Positions 34,181 through 43,219 of a stretch of 61,110 nt of DNA are shown one piece after another; within the stretch, counting starts at the first letter, position 1, and each line of letters begins with the position of its first letter. The position numbers and the translations under genes were made by a program. Where the stretch lies: assembly GCA_964598235.1 (NCBI GenBank), contig CAZRAY010000006.1, positions 1-61,110 of the forward strand. Direction: 5' to 3'. The stretch is from UBA652 sp964598235 (GTDB taxonomy: Bacteria > Pseudomonadota > Gammaproteobacteria > Nitrosococcales > Methylophagaceae). The notes under the pieces are model-generated. The model did no database searches and was not told the DNA's origin. It saw only the letters and a program-made list of their open reading frames with translations.

Positions 34181-35359
34181 TTAGTCCCATTTCAAGGCGG
34201 CACCTGTTTGATATTCTGTGACTTTGGTTTCAAAGAAGTTCTTTTCTTTACGCATATTAGCTTGTTCATCTAGCCATGGCAATGCCATTTCAGCGCCAGG
34301 GAAGGGCGCTTTATGTTTAAGCTGTTTGGCGCGACGGTTGGCGATAAAGCGGAATTGTTCCATATGGGATTCGAGTGAATAACCTAGAATTGGATCTTTT
34401 AGGATATAACTGGCATAGATTGCTTCAGCCACTTCTGATTCTTCCCACATTTGCTGAATCTTAACGGGATCGAGCACCAAGTTTTCTTCTTTGATTATTT
34501 GGTTAACAACGCGGATACCAAAAGAAGCATGTAGCACTTCATCTCGCATAATATATTGCAACTGCTCAGCAGTGCCTTTCATCAGACCGCGACGCTGCAG
34601 GGCGAAGATAGGGCTAAATCCATTATAGAACCAGCAGCCTTCAAAAATCCCACCAAAGAAGGTATAGGCCATCACGAATTCTTCGAGTTCATCGCGATTA
34701 GTCAGATCCATATCGCTACGCAATACGGATTCAAGCCGTCTGTTGGCAAGATTAATTTTTTGATGAATTTCAGGCACCACGCGATAGCGGTTATAAATTT
34801 CACTTTGATCAAGGCCGATGGTTTCGATGCAATGTTGGTAGGTCCAGGTATGTAATGCTTCTTCATAGACTTGGCGCGCTTGGTAAATTTGCAATTCAGG
34901 CGCAGTCATTTTTTCCATTACAGCAAGGCCAATATTCCGCATTGCAAGGATATCAGAGGTGGTCAGGTAAGCCATGACATTCGTGTAAACATGCTTTTCT
35001 TCTAGTGTGAGCTTATGGTTAAAATCATGCAGATCTTGCGTCATATTAATATCTAACGGCGTCCAATGATTTTTATTGGCGTTCATAAAATATTCCCATG
35101 CCCAAGGATATTTAAAGGGTGCGAGTTGGTTCACATCCGTACCACCATTGACAACACGTTTATCGTTGACATTAACGGGTTTGATATCGTGTTCTTTTTC
35201 AAACGGCGTCAGAGGTGCAGTTTGCGGCGTAGTCCCTGATACAGGTGCTGTACCAGGCATATCCCCAGTTTCGGATAATACTATTTCCGCTGGGTTCGGG
35301 GCTGCTGTTTGTGTTGCCGTGGGGTCGGCAAATGGATTATCCCAATTTAGACCAGACAT
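34181..35359 (-). CDS. nrdB: Class I ribonucleotide reductase beta subunit
   Basis: Radical-generating small subunit of aerobic ribonucleotide reductase. The 392-residue protein has an extra acidic/Pro-rich N-terminus of about 60 residues. The di-iron helices follow, including ELQIYQARQVYEEALHTWTY and a later DEVLHASFG with the second set of metal ligands. It ends with KNFFETKVTEYQTGAALKWD, where the conserved Tyr lies in the tail that passes the radical to NrdA. The start overlaps the nrdA stop by one base (TAATG). Confidence 0.95.
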   Translation of the reverse strand: MSGLNWDNPFADPTATQTAAPNPAEIVLSETGDMPGTAPVSGTTPQTAPLTPFEKEHDIKPVNVNDKRVVNGGTDVNQLAPFKYPWAWEYFMNANKNHWTPLDINMTQDLHDFNHKLTLEEKHVYTNVMAYLTTSDILAMRNIGLAVMEKMTAPELQIYQARQVYEEALHTWTYQHCIETIGLDQSEIYNRYRVVPEIHQKINLANRRLESVLRSDMDLTNRDELEEFVMAYTFFGGIFEGCWFYNGFSPIFALQRRGLMKGTAEQLQYIMRDEVLHASFGIRVVNQIIKEENLVLDPVKIQQMWEESEVAEAIYASYILKDPILGYSLESHMEQFRFIANRRAKQLKHKAPFPGAEMALPWLDEQANMRKEKNFFETKVTEYQTGAALKWD

Positions 35360-38280
35360 TATTGGCAGGCCTCACAATCTGGCTCGAGGATGGAACAGGC
35401 TTGAGGCGCTTCAACCCCTGCACCCATAGTGATTTCATCCAAATTTGAACTGCTTTCAGCCGCTTCGATTACCGGAACCGGGGCAACGCTGGTTTTTTCT
35501 TGCCCAGTGGCGCCTTGTGAGCGGAGATAATACGTTGTTTTTAGACCTTTTAACCAAGCAAGTTTATAGATGTTATCCATTTTTTTGCCAGAGGGTTCGG
35601 CCATATAGAGATTGAGGCTTTGGCCTTGATCAATCCATTTTTGGCGACGCGAGGCGGCTTCAATCAGCCAGCGGGTATCCATTTCAAAGGCCGTAGCATA
35701 AAGGGCTTTAAGATCATCTGGGATGCGGGTAATAGATTGTAGGCTGCCATCAAAATATTTGAGATCGTTAATCATCACATCATCCCACAAGCCTTGCTGT
35801 TTAAGATCATTCACCATATAAGGGTTGATCACGGTAAATTCACCTGATAGATTCGATTTCACAAATAAGTTTTGATAAGTAGGTTCAATCGATTGGCTAA
35901 CACCACAGATATTCGCAATGGTTGCGGTGGGCGCGATGGCCATGGTGTTAGAGTTACGCATGCCTTGCTCTTTAATGATAGCACGCAAGGCATCCCAATC
36001 AAGTGTTGTACTGGTATCTTGTTGCAGGTAAGCACCACGGGTCTCTTTCAGAAGTTGAATTGAATCAACGGGCATAATCCCTTGATCCCATAGGCTGCCT
36101 TCATAGGTGCTATAGGTACCTTGTTCTGCTGCCAAATTAGAAGAGGCTTTAATCGCAAAATAACTGACGGCTTCCATTGAGGTGTCCGCAAATTTGACCG
36201 CGTCATCCGAGCTATAAGGGATGCGTTGTGCATATAAAGCATCTTGGAACCCCATAATACCGAGGCCGACAGGACGGTGGCGCAAGTTAGATTTTCGCGC
36301 TTGCGGCACACTGTAATAGTTATAGTCGACCACATTATCAAGCATCCGCATTGCCGTATTAATTGTCCGCTCAAGTTTCTCCATATCCAAGCCTGCTTCG
36401 GTGGTATGTTGCGCTAAGTTGACCGATCCCAGATTACAGACTGCAATTTCATCATCTGAGGTGTTCAACGTGATTTCAGTACAGAGATTAGAGCTATGCA
36501 CAATCCCAACATGTTGTTGTGGAGAGCGTAAATTACACGGATCTTTAAAGGTCATCCAAGGATGGCCTGTTTCAAACAACATACCGAGCATTTTCCGCCA
36601 CAGATCAACGGCAGGCATTTGGCGACTATTACGCATTTCGCCGTTGGCGGATTTTTCTTCATAAGCGACATAGGCGGTTTCAAATTCAGCGCCTGTCAGA
36701 TCATGTAAATCAGGCGTTTCTTCTGGAGAGAATAAGGTCCATTGATCTTCTTCAACGACTCGCTTCATAAATAAATCTGGGATCCAGTTAGCCGTATTCA
36801 TATCATGGGTACGGCGACGGTCATCACCAGTGTTTTTACGTAAGTCTAGGAAGTCTTCAATATCAATATGCCATGTTTCAAGGTAGGCACAGACGGCACC
36901 TTTCCGCTTACCACCTTGGTTGACGGCAACAGCGGTATCGTTGGCTACTTTTAAGAAAGGCACGACACCTTGAGATTTACCATTGGTCCCTTTGATATGG
37001 GCATTCATGCCGCGGACACGAGTCCAATCATTACCGAGGCCACCCGCATATTTTGAGAGCAAGGCGTTATCTCGCATGGCACTATAAATACCACCCAAAT
37101 TATCAGGCACGGAGGTGAGATAACATGATGACAACTGAGGTCGCAAGGTGCCTGAATTAAAGAGGGTAGGCGTACTACTCATAAAGTCGAATGAAGAGAG
37201 CAGACGATAGAATTCAATGGCCCGATCTTCACGATTAACTTCATTAATTGCCAAGCCCATCGCCACGCGCATAAAGAATGCTTGTGGTAATTCAAATCGA
37301 ATATCATCTTTATGAATGAAATAACGGTCAAAGAGGGTTTGCAGGCCAAGATAATTAAATTTGAAGTCGCGTTCGGCATCGAGTTCGTTAGCGAGGCGCT
37401 CTAAATCATATTCTGCTAATTGTGGTGCTAATAATTCATGTTCCACGGCTAATTGGATGTAGGCAGGAAAATAACTGGCATAGCGTTCTGCCATTTCATG
37501 TTGGGTAGCTTGCTCTGAACGTTTGCTGACAAAGCTTAATGCTTCATGGCGAATACTATCCATCAACAAGCGTGCGGCTACATAGCTATATTCGGGATCT
37601 TTATCAATGAAGGTACGCGCAGACATGACCAATGCTTTTTCAACATCTCGTTCATTAATACCATCAAAGATATTACGTTGCATATCTTTCATTATGGCTG
37701 CTTTATCAATAGCGGTCATGCCTTCACAGGCTTCATCAACTAAATTTTCTAAGCGTGCTAGATTAATCGGTGTTTTATTACCATCTGCATCGGTAACCAT
37801 AATGCCCGCATTGGTTTCAGCTGCTTCTGGATTGGCTGCTTGTTCTTCTGCTCTGGCGGACGCCTGTTGTTCGCGATAAATAACATAGGCGCGTGCGGCT
37901 TTATGCTCGCCTGATCGCATTAACATCAATTCAACTTGATCTTGAATATCTTCAATATGGACGGTATCACCCTCATCAAGACGGCGTGTAAGATTAGAGA
38001 TGATTTGTTCTGTTAAGGCGGCAACCGTTTCATGGATACGTTGGCTGGTTGCTGCATTATTGCCCTCGACAGCTAAAAAGGCTTTTGTCATTGCAACTGC
38101 AATTTTGCTGGGGTCAAATGGTGTGAGTTTGCCATTGCGGCGGATAACACTATATTGCCCTGATATAAGCGTGGAGGATGGGCTAGGGATATTGTCAATA
38201 AAAGAAGGAATGTCAATGAGCGGTTCAACGGTATCGTTACTAGTATTAGCAGCAGGGGAAGGCGTATTTTCTTGGCTCAT
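35359..38280 (-). CDS. nrdA: Class I ribonucleotide reductase alpha subunit
   Basis: Catalytic large subunit making deoxyribonucleotides. From the ATG at 38280 (MSQENTPSP) it is 973 residues, typical of the long Pseudomonas-type NrdA. Two successive ATP-cone regions occupy about residues 45-245, the first starting IRRNGKLTPFDPSKIAVAM. The catalytic core has LSSCYLTSVPD with the substrate Cys and NLCTEITLNTS. The C-terminal redox pair is in CEACQ at the very end. Upstream lie two NrdR boxes and a DnaA box, which indicate repression by NrdR and coupling to replication. Confidence 0.96.
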   Translation of the reverse strand: MSQENTPSPAANTSNDTVEPLIDIPSFIDNIPSPSSTLISGQYSVIRRNGKLTPFDPSKIAVAMTKAFLAVEGNNAATSQRIHETVAALTEQIISNLTRRLDEGDTVHIEDIQDQVELMLMRSGEHKAARAYVIYREQQASARAEEQAANPEAAETNAGIMVTDADGNKTPINLARLENLVDEACEGMTAIDKAAIMKDMQRNIFDGINERDVEKALVMSARTFIDKDPEYSYVAARLLMDSIRHEALSFVSKRSEQATQHEMAERYASYFPAYIQLAVEHELLAPQLAEYDLERLANELDAERDFKFNYLGLQTLFDRYFIHKDDIRFELPQAFFMRVAMGLAINEVNREDRAIEFYRLLSSFDFMSSTPTLFNSGTLRPQLSSCYLTSVPDNLGGIYSAMRDNALLSKYAGGLGNDWTRVRGMNAHIKGTNGKSQGVVPFLKVANDTAVAVNQGGKRKGAVCAYLETWHIDIEDFLDLRKNTGDDRRRTHDMNTANWIPDLFMKRVVEEDQWTLFSPEETPDLHDLTGAEFETAYVAYEEKSANGEMRNSRQMPAVDLWRKMLGMLFETGHPWMTFKDPCNLRSPQQHVGIVHSSNLCTEITLNTSDDEIAVCNLGSVNLAQHTTEAGLDMEKLERTINTAMRMLDNVVDYNYYSVPQARKSNLRHRPVGLGIMGFQDALYAQRIPYSSDDAVKFADTSMEAVSYFAIKASSNLAAEQGTYSTYEGSLWDQGIMPVDSIQLLKETRGAYLQQDTSTTLDWDALRAIIKEQGMRNSNTMAIAPTATIANICGVSQSIEPTYQNLFVKSNLSGEFTVINPYMVNDLKQQGLWDDVMINDLKYFDGSLQSITRIPDDLKALYATAFEMDTRWLIEAASRRQKWIDQGQSLNLYMAEPSGKKMDNIYKLAWLKGLKTTYYLRSQGATGQEKTSVAPVPVIEAAESSSNLDEITMGAGVEAPQACSILEPDCEACQ

Positions 38281-38315
38281 AATCAATTCTCTCTAGGTGT
38301 TATTATTTGTCTAAA

Positions 38316-38362
38316 CCACTATATCTTGTGGTTTCTAAACTGTTAACCACAAGATAGAGGGT
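38316..38362 (-). promoter_or_regulatory. Paired NrdR boxes ahead of nrdA
   Basis: CCACTATATCTTGTGG (38316-38331) and CCACAAGATAGAGGGT (38347-38362) resemble the NrdR consensus ACACWATATATWGTGT. They begin exactly 31 bases apart, about three helical turns, which is the usual spacing for cooperative NrdR binding. They lie 36-82 bases ahead of the nrdA start. Confidence 0.75.
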
Positions 38363-38399
38363 TTGTTGCGAAATGGCAAGTGGAAAAATGTGATCAAGC

Positions 38400-38408
38400 T
38401 GTGGATAA
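38400..38408 (-). promoter_or_regulatory. DnaA box upstream of nrdA
   Basis: TGTGGATAA is the exact complement of the strong DnaA box TTATCCACA. It lies about 120 bases ahead of nrdA. DnaA control of nrdAB is established in E. coli, so a regulatory role is reasonable here. No cluster of boxes is seen, so this is not an origin. Confidence 0.6.
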
Positions 38409-38543
38409 CTTGGGGAGAAAACGGGGCAGGTCAATCAGGCCAATAGATAGCGCGAAAATATATAAATTTAGATTGTTTATTTGTGAAAATAGGTCTGTTT
38501 TGTAAGGGTTATTGGATACATTTTTGGGAGGCCTTGCTGTAGC

Positions 38544-39017
38544 TTATTCTACCTGTGATCGGATCGCCTCAAGCACCTCTGGGATATGATTTTTCACTTT
38601 TACCTTTGACCAAATAGTGCGCAAAACACCTTTTTTGTCGATTAAAAAAGTACTGCGAACAATACCCATATATTCACGTCCATATAATTTTTTAAGTTTG
38701 ATAACGTCGAATAAGCCACAGGCTATTTCATCCTTATCGGAAAGCAGGTGGAATGGGAAGGCATGTTTTATACGGAAATTGGTATGGACTTTAACGCTAT
38801 CGCGGGAAATCCCAAAAATCACCGTATCTAATGCGGTGAATTCGGCAAAATGGTCGCGAAATGCCTTTCCTTCTTGTGTGCAGCCGGGGGTGTTGTCTTT
38901 TGGATAGAAATAAATAATGACATTTTTCCCACGGTAGTCATCAAGCTGAAAGTCTTTGTTATCAGTGCTAGGCAGGGAAAAGTCAGGGATGATTTCATTC
39001 AATTCGACAGTCGTCAT
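38544..39017 (-). CDS. bcp: Peroxiredoxin, Bcp/PrxQ type (second copy)
   Basis: A 157-residue thiol peroxidase. The peroxidatic Cys lies in DNTPGCTQEGKAFRDHF. The resolving Cys normally five residues further is absent (it reads GKA), so it may act as a 1-Cys enzyme or use the Cys in IACGLFD. IVRSTFLIDKKGVLR is the family's conserved region. It differs clearly from the first copy at 868-1338. It is transcribed leftward toward nrdA across a 257-base gap. Confidence 0.9.
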   Translation of the reverse strand: MTTVELNEIIPDFSLPSTDNKDFQLDDYRGKNVIIYFYPKDNTPGCTQEGKAFRDHFAEFTALDTVIFGISRDSVKVHTNFRIKHAFPFHLLSDKDEIACGLFDVIKLKKLYGREYMGIVRSTFLIDKKGVLRTIWSKVKVKNHIPEVLEAIRSQVE

Positions 39018-39109
39018 TATTATTATCCTGTTTTTTGATATTTTAAGGTGCTTAAAAATAGCCTATCATATCGCATTGTTTGATAGATAGTTTTAGGAGG
39101 CTTGCGGTC

Positions 39110-39988
39110 ATGTTGACTGGGAGTATGGTTGCATTAGCAACCCCAATGCATTCAAATGGTAGTATTGATAATACACGGTTACGTGCGTTAGTTGAATTCC
39201 ATATTGAAGCGGGCACAGATGCCATTGTGGCGGTCGGGACAACAGGTGAATCTGCAACATTGAATGTGGCGGAGCATTGTGATGTTATTCGTCAAGTGGT
39301 AGCGCATGTTGCAGGACGGGTGCCTGTGATTGCAGGTACAGGCGCAAATTCAACCAGTGAAGCGATTGCATTAACGCGTAGCGCGAAAGAGGCAGGCGCA
39401 GATATGGCCTTGCTGGTGACACCTTATTATAATAGGCCCACGCAAGAAGGTTTATATCTGCATTATAAAGCCGCGGCTGAGGCAGTTGATTTGCCGCAAA
39501 TCTTATATAACGTGCCTTGCCGTACAGCATGCGATTTATTGCCAGAAACAGCGGCAAGACTAGCCAGAATTTCGAATATTATTGGGATTAAAGAAGCAAC
39601 CGGTGATTTATCACGTGTTGCAGTCTTACGCGAATTATGCGGTGAAGATTTTGCGCTCTATACAGGCGATGATTCGAATACCGTTGATTTCATTCTCCAA
39701 GGTGGACAGGGTGCCATTTCTGTGACTGCGAATGTGGCGCCTGCGAAGATGCATGCAATGTGCGTAGCAGCGCTTGCTGGAGATGAGAAAACGGCGCGCG
39801 AGATTGATGTAGATCTTGCTTTGTTACATAAAGATTTATTTATTGAAGCCAATCCTATTCCTGTAAAATGGGCGTTAAATGAAATGGGCTTAATCTCGGA
39901 TGGCATTCGTTTGCCGATGACGGTATTATCAACACAATATCAATCAACTGTACGTGATGCCTTAATGGCGGCTGGCGTACTTAAATAA
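39110..39988 (+). CDS. dapA: 4-hydroxy-tetrahydrodipicolinate synthase
   Basis: Condenses pyruvate with aspartate semialdehyde in lysine and diaminopimelate synthesis. I chose the ATG at 39110, which follows a perfect AGGAGG and gives 292 residues, as in E. coli; the reading frame extends 30 bases further without a good site. GTTGESATL, YYNRPTQEGLYLHYKA, YNVPCRT and the Schiff-base Lys in GIKEATGD are present. It is followed 12 bases later by bamC, an arrangement shared with E. coli and relatives. Confidence 0.96.
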   Translation: MLTGSMVALATPMHSNGSIDNTRLRALVEFHIEAGTDAIVAVGTTGESATLNVAEHCDVIRQVVAHVAGRVPVIAGTGANSTSEAIALTRSAKEAGADMALLVTPYYNRPTQEGLYLHYKAAAEAVDLPQILYNVPCRTACDLLPETAARLARISNIIGIKEATGDLSRVAVLRELCGEDFALYTGDDSNTVDFILQGGQGAISVTANVAPAKMHAMCVAALAGDEKTAREIDVDLALLHKDLFIEANPIPVKWALNEMGLISDGIRLPMTVLSTQYQSTVRDALMAAGVLK

Positions 39989-40000
39989 GATGGAATAAAA

Positions 40001-41020
40001 ATGAAAAAAATTCTTGTTGGCAGTCTATTGACGTTATTGCTATCCGGCTGTGGTTTTGTCTCAAACTTAGATTCAGTGGTGCCGGATAACCGTGATAAAT
40101 ATCGTAAAGCTGAAACGATGCCAGCATTGGATGTGCCTCCAGATTTAAGCAGCACACGGATTAATGATGAGATTGGTGGAAGCACTGATTCAGCCAGCTA
40201 TTCTGAATTTGAAGAAGTTGAAAATAATCCGCTTGCAACACGTTATGGTGTAGAAGGGCAAGCGAAACCTTCGTTAGCTGGCGAAGGCAATGCGCGCCAC
40301 TTAGTGGTGCCAGGCGATCGTATGTTGACATGGTCTCGCACATTAGATTTCTGGGCAGAAACCGCCGTATCAGTCGCGCGTGAAGATCAACGTATTGGCT
40401 TGATGGATACGAGTCCTGATGCAGAAGGCTACGCCTATCGTTTACGTATGGAACGAGGCGCCACAACAAAATCATCAGAAATTTATTTATCTGGCCAAGG
40501 TGCAAATGAAGACAGTCAGAAAAATGAAGTAATGCTACGAAAATTGGCTGATTATTTAGGGGTGTTATATCAAACAGATCAGAAACAAGCTGCAGCGCAA
40601 CGTCCTGTTCAAAAAGCAACAGCGACTTCTGTTGCATCAACAACACGCTTAGAATTGGTTGATCATCCTGCCGGTGGTCGAGCATTAATGGTCGGTGAGG
40701 ATTTTGCAACGGTTTGGAAAAAAGTAGGCCGAGTATTAGATAGTCGAGGCTTTGCAGTGGAGGATCGTAATCGTGGTCAAGGTACGTATTTCATGCGCTA
40801 TATTGATCCTTTGACGGAACGCAAGAAATCAGGCTTATTGAAGAAACTCGCTTTTTGGCGAGATGATGTTGATAATAACCCAGAAGAATTTTCTTATGTT
40901 AAGCTCATTTCAGCTGCAGCTGAAACGCGCATTGTGATTTTAGATGCAGATGAAAAGGTAGATGGTTCTGAACGTGCGAGTCGTTTATTACAGTTATTGA
41001 AAGAACAGCTCGCACAATAA
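40001..41020 (+). CDS. bamC: Outer membrane assembly lipoprotein BamC
   Basis: Accessory lipoprotein of the BAM complex. The 339-residue precursor has a lipobox LLSGC with Cys17, followed by the unstructured part that wraps BamD in E. coli (ALDVPPDLSST, with the conserved VPPDL). Two helix-grip domains follow, the second starting about residue 220 with GRALMVGEDFATVWKKVGRVLD and containing GTYFMRYIDP. Position behind dapA supports the call. Confidence 0.93.
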   Translation: MKKILVGSLLTLLLSGCGFVSNLDSVVPDNRDKYRKAETMPALDVPPDLSSTRINDEIGGSTDSASYSEFEEVENNPLATRYGVEGQAKPSLAGEGNARHLVVPGDRMLTWSRTLDFWAETAVSVAREDQRIGLMDTSPDAEGYAYRLRMERGATTKSSEIYLSGQGANEDSQKNEVMLRKLADYLGVLYQTDQKQAAAQRPVQKATATSVASTTRLELVDHPAGGRALMVGEDFATVWKKVGRVLDSRGFAVEDRNRGQGTYFMRYIDPLTERKKSGLLKKLAFWRDDVDNNPEEFSYVKLISAAAETRIVILDADEKVDGSERASRLLQLLKEQLAQ

Positions 41021-41037
41021 TTTTAGGCTGGCACCAG

Positions 41038-41154
41038 AAATTAGGATTTTTGATTGAGACCAAGGCGGATTGTTTTCGAGCACCGCAATGTATAGATAAT
41101 ACATGAGGAGCGGAGAAAATAATTCAACGTAGGTATCAGGCAAAAAGACAATTT
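41038..41154 (-). repeat. 117-bp dispersed intergenic repeat, copy B
   Basis: Reverse-complement partner of 2252-2368: about 93 of 117 positions agree by hand, without gaps. It starts 18 bases after the bamC stop and ends just before the ribosome site of the next gene. It contains the same TCCTCATGTATTA core and outer AAATTG/CCTAATTT ends. The differences cluster at positions 21-35 and 60-70 of the unit. Confidence 0.8.
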
Positions 41155-41167
41155 ATGGAGGTTGCTT

Positions 41168-41947
41168 ATGCGATTTGCTTCACTGGGAAGTGGTAGCCGA
41201 GGCAATGCTACGCTTATTTCTAAAGGCAACACCTGTTTATTGATAGATTGTGGTTTCTCTGCGCGAGAAGTGGAAAAAAGATTACAAAAATTTAATCTTA
41301 CGCCCGCCGATCTGACTGCCATTTTAATCACCCATGAACATAGTGACCATATTGGTGGTGTACGGGTATTAGCAAAAAAACACCGACTTCCTATTTGGGC
41401 AACCGCGGGCACCGCAGGAAACTTGGCTGAAGATGTGCAAGATCTTGTGCGCACCGTGCAATATCATACGACATTTACATTAGGCGAGGATGAAGATACG
41501 ATTACAGTCTATCCTTTTCCTGTGCCGCATGATGCACGCGAACCTAGTCAATTTGTATTTGAGGATGGGGAATATCGCTTAGGTTTGCTCACGGATACGG
41601 GTATGATTACACCGATTATAGAAAAGGCTTTAACGGCTTGTGATGCATTAATGTTGGAAGCTAATCACGATATAGAGATGCTGGCACAAAGTGTGTACCC
41701 CGATTATTTAAAGCAACGTGTGGGTGGACAATATGGCCACCTAAATAATAAACAAGCCGCTAAATTATTAGAAAAAATTGATACTTCTCAACTGCAATAT
41801 TTAGTTGTGATGCATGTGAGCGAAAAAAACAATACAGCCGAATTGGCAACAGAATCGTGCGTGCAGGCAATGGGGTGCGATGCAGACTTCATTACAATTG
41901 CGGCACAGAATGAAGGTTTTGATTGGCGACAGTTAACAAGAGAATAA
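41168..41947 (+). CDS. Metallo-beta-lactamase fold hydrolase (YycJ/WalJ-like)
   Basis: A 259-residue protein from the ATG at 41168, chosen because GGAGG lies just ahead. It starts MRFASLGSGSRGNATLI, typical of the YycJ/WalJ-like group, and carries the metal site ITHEHSDHIGG. A later conserved His lies in EANHD. Relatives are thought to be nucleases, but the role in gammaproteobacteria is not settled. The gene is placed between bamC and purC, as in several gammaproteobacteria. purC begins 2 bases after its stop. Confidence 0.88.
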   Translation: MRFASLGSGSRGNATLISKGNTCLLIDCGFSAREVEKRLQKFNLTPADLTAILITHEHSDHIGGVRVLAKKHRLPIWATAGTAGNLAEDVQDLVRTVQYHTTFTLGEDEDTITVYPFPVPHDAREPSQFVFEDGEYRLGLLTDTGMITPIIEKALTACDALMLEANHDIEMLAQSVYPDYLKQRVGGQYGHLNNKQAAKLLEKIDTSQLQYLVVMHVSEKNNTAELATESCVQAMGCDADFITIAAQNEGFDWRQLTRE

Positions 41948-41949
41948 GA

Positions 41950-42660
41950 ATGGAAAAAAGAAACGAATTATTTGCAGGCAAAGCAAAAAGTGTTTATACC
42001 ACTGATGATCCTGATTTAGTTATTTTGAGTTTTAGAGATGATACCTCTGCGTTTGATGGCGAAAAAATTGAGCAATTACAACGTAAAGGTGAAGTGAATA
42101 ATAAATTTAATGCATTTATTATGCGTTATCTTGAAGCTGCGGGTATTCAGACGCATTTTGAAGGCTTATTAAGCCATAATGAGGTTCTCGTTAAGAAACT
42201 CGATATGATGCCAGTAGAGTGTGTGGTGCGTAATCGTGCAGCCGGTAGTTTATGTCGACGCTTAGGCGTGGAAGAATCTATGGTATTAGAACCACCTATA
42301 TTTGAATTCTTTTTGAAAAATGATCCACTGCATGATCCGATGATTAATGAATATCATATTGAAACGTTTGGTTGGGCAACGGCAGAAGCCGTTGTGGAGA
42401 TGAAAATACTTACTTTTAAGATCAATGCACTGCTTAGTAAACTCTTTGCAGATGCAGGCATGATTCTAGTAGATTACAAGTTAGAATATGGCTTATTTAA
42501 AGGTGAAGTAATATTGGGCGATGAATTTAGCCCCGATGGTTGCCGTTTATGGGATGCCGCTACGGGTAAAAAACTAGATAAAGATCGTTTTCGTCAGGGA
42601 TTGGGCGGGGTGATTGAGGCCTATGAAGAAGTCGCGCGACGAATTGGTGTGCCGTTATAG
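41950..42660 (+). CDS. purC: SAICAR synthetase (phosphoribosylaminoimidazole-succinocarboxamide synthase)
   Basis: Purine biosynthesis enzyme joining CAIR and aspartate with ATP. From the ATG at 41950 the protein has 236 residues, equal to family length; the frame extends 27 bases into the preceding gene. AGKAKSVYTTDDPDLVIL, the signature VVRNRAAGSL, and VDYKLEYGLFKGEVILGDEFSPDGCRLWD are diagnostic. Confidence 0.97.
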   Translation: MEKRNELFAGKAKSVYTTDDPDLVILSFRDDTSAFDGEKIEQLQRKGEVNNKFNAFIMRYLEAAGIQTHFEGLLSHNEVLVKKLDMMPVECVVRNRAAGSLCRRLGVEESMVLEPPIFEFFLKNDPLHDPMINEYHIETFGWATAEAVVEMKILTFKINALLSKLFADAGMILVDYKLEYGLFKGEVILGDEFSPDGCRLWDAATGKKLDKDRFRQGLGGVIEAYEEVARRIGVPL

Positions 42661-42671
42661 AAAGGCCCAAT

Positions 42672-42992
42672 TTGCTGTTTGTATGTAGCCGAAATCAATG
42701 GCGAAGTCCAACTGCTGAGAAAATATTTAGGCAGAAAGGGTATCAAACACGCTCAGCAGGTACGAGTCCGAGTGCTAGAAAAACAATATCTATGAATGAT
42801 GTGAATTGGGCGGATATTATCTTTGTGATGGAGAAAAAGCATAAAAATAGGCTAACTGCTAAATTTGGTCAGCAGTTAGATGGCAAAAAAACACCTATTT
42901 TAGAGATACCAGATGAATATCAATTTATGGCGCCGGATTTGATAAGCCATCTTGAAGACACGATCATGCCATTTCTGGACGTGGAAGAATAA
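42672..42992 (+). CDS. Small low-molecular-weight phosphatase-like protein
   Basis: A 106-residue protein with the phosphate-loop pattern C(X)5R-S in VCSRNQWRSPTAE near the N-terminus, as in low-molecular-weight protein tyrosine phosphatases, but about 40 residues shorter than the classical enzymes. The start must be TTG at 42672 because no ATG or GTG is in frame between the purC stop and the motif. It follows purC by 11 bases, probably on the same transcript, and ends at a strong bidirectional terminator. Substrate unknown. Confidence 0.8.
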   Translation: MLFVCSRNQWRSPTAEKIFRQKGYQTRSAGTSPSARKTISMNDVNWADIIFVMEKKHKNRLTAKFGQQLDGKKTPILEIPDEYQFMAPDLISHLEDTIMPFLDVEE

Positions 42993-43038
42993 GAGACAAA
43001 AAAATACCCGCGTGAAAGCGGGTGTTTTTTTTGTCTCT
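42991..43038. terminator. Long bidirectional intrinsic terminator
   Basis: A core stem ACCCGC/GCGGGT with loop GTGAAA (43006-43023) is extended by A-rich and T-rich arms and by AGAGAC/GTCTCT at the outer ends. It lies between the convergent phosphatase-like gene and the 31-residue peptide gene and can stop transcription from both sides. Confidence 0.92.
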
Positions 43039-43053
43039 GTATAGTCTTAAGAA

Positions 43054-43149
43054 TTAAGACATGATCAGCCCATAAGCGACCAAGGCAACCCAAAAAGCGG
43101 CAAATGCAAAGATAATAAATGTGAAGTTTTCAATAATAAATTTTTCCAT
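43054..43149 (-). CDS. 31-residue single-helix membrane peptide
   Basis: A short open frame on the reverse strand: MEKFIIENFTFIIFAFAAFW followed by a second hydrophobic half and ending in IMS. It has an acidic/basic N-terminal cap and one membrane helix over about residues 9-29. GAGG lies about 10 bases ahead of the ATG. It is immediately followed by the bidirectional terminator and preceded, 70 bases upstream on the same strand, by the SulP transporter gene. The ribosome site, hydrophobic bias and terminator support a real gene. A helper subunit of the transporter is possible but unproven. Confidence 0.6.
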   Translation of the reverse strand: MEKFIIENFTFIIFAFAAFWVALVAYGLIMS

Positions 43150-43219
43150 TTTTCTTACCTCGTTAAGTAGATGAGTGTGTGTCAAATGACATAACTCTAA
43201 TATACCAGTAAAGCAAACC

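Noticed and set aside
38400..38408. Replication origin suggested by a DnaA box
   Set aside because: Only one box and no dnaA, dnaN or AT-rich unwinding region; it fits regulation of nrdAB better.
40161..40709. 182-codon reverse open frame inside bamC
   Set aside because: Shadow of bamC; no ribosome site, odd composition, and bamC is securely identified.
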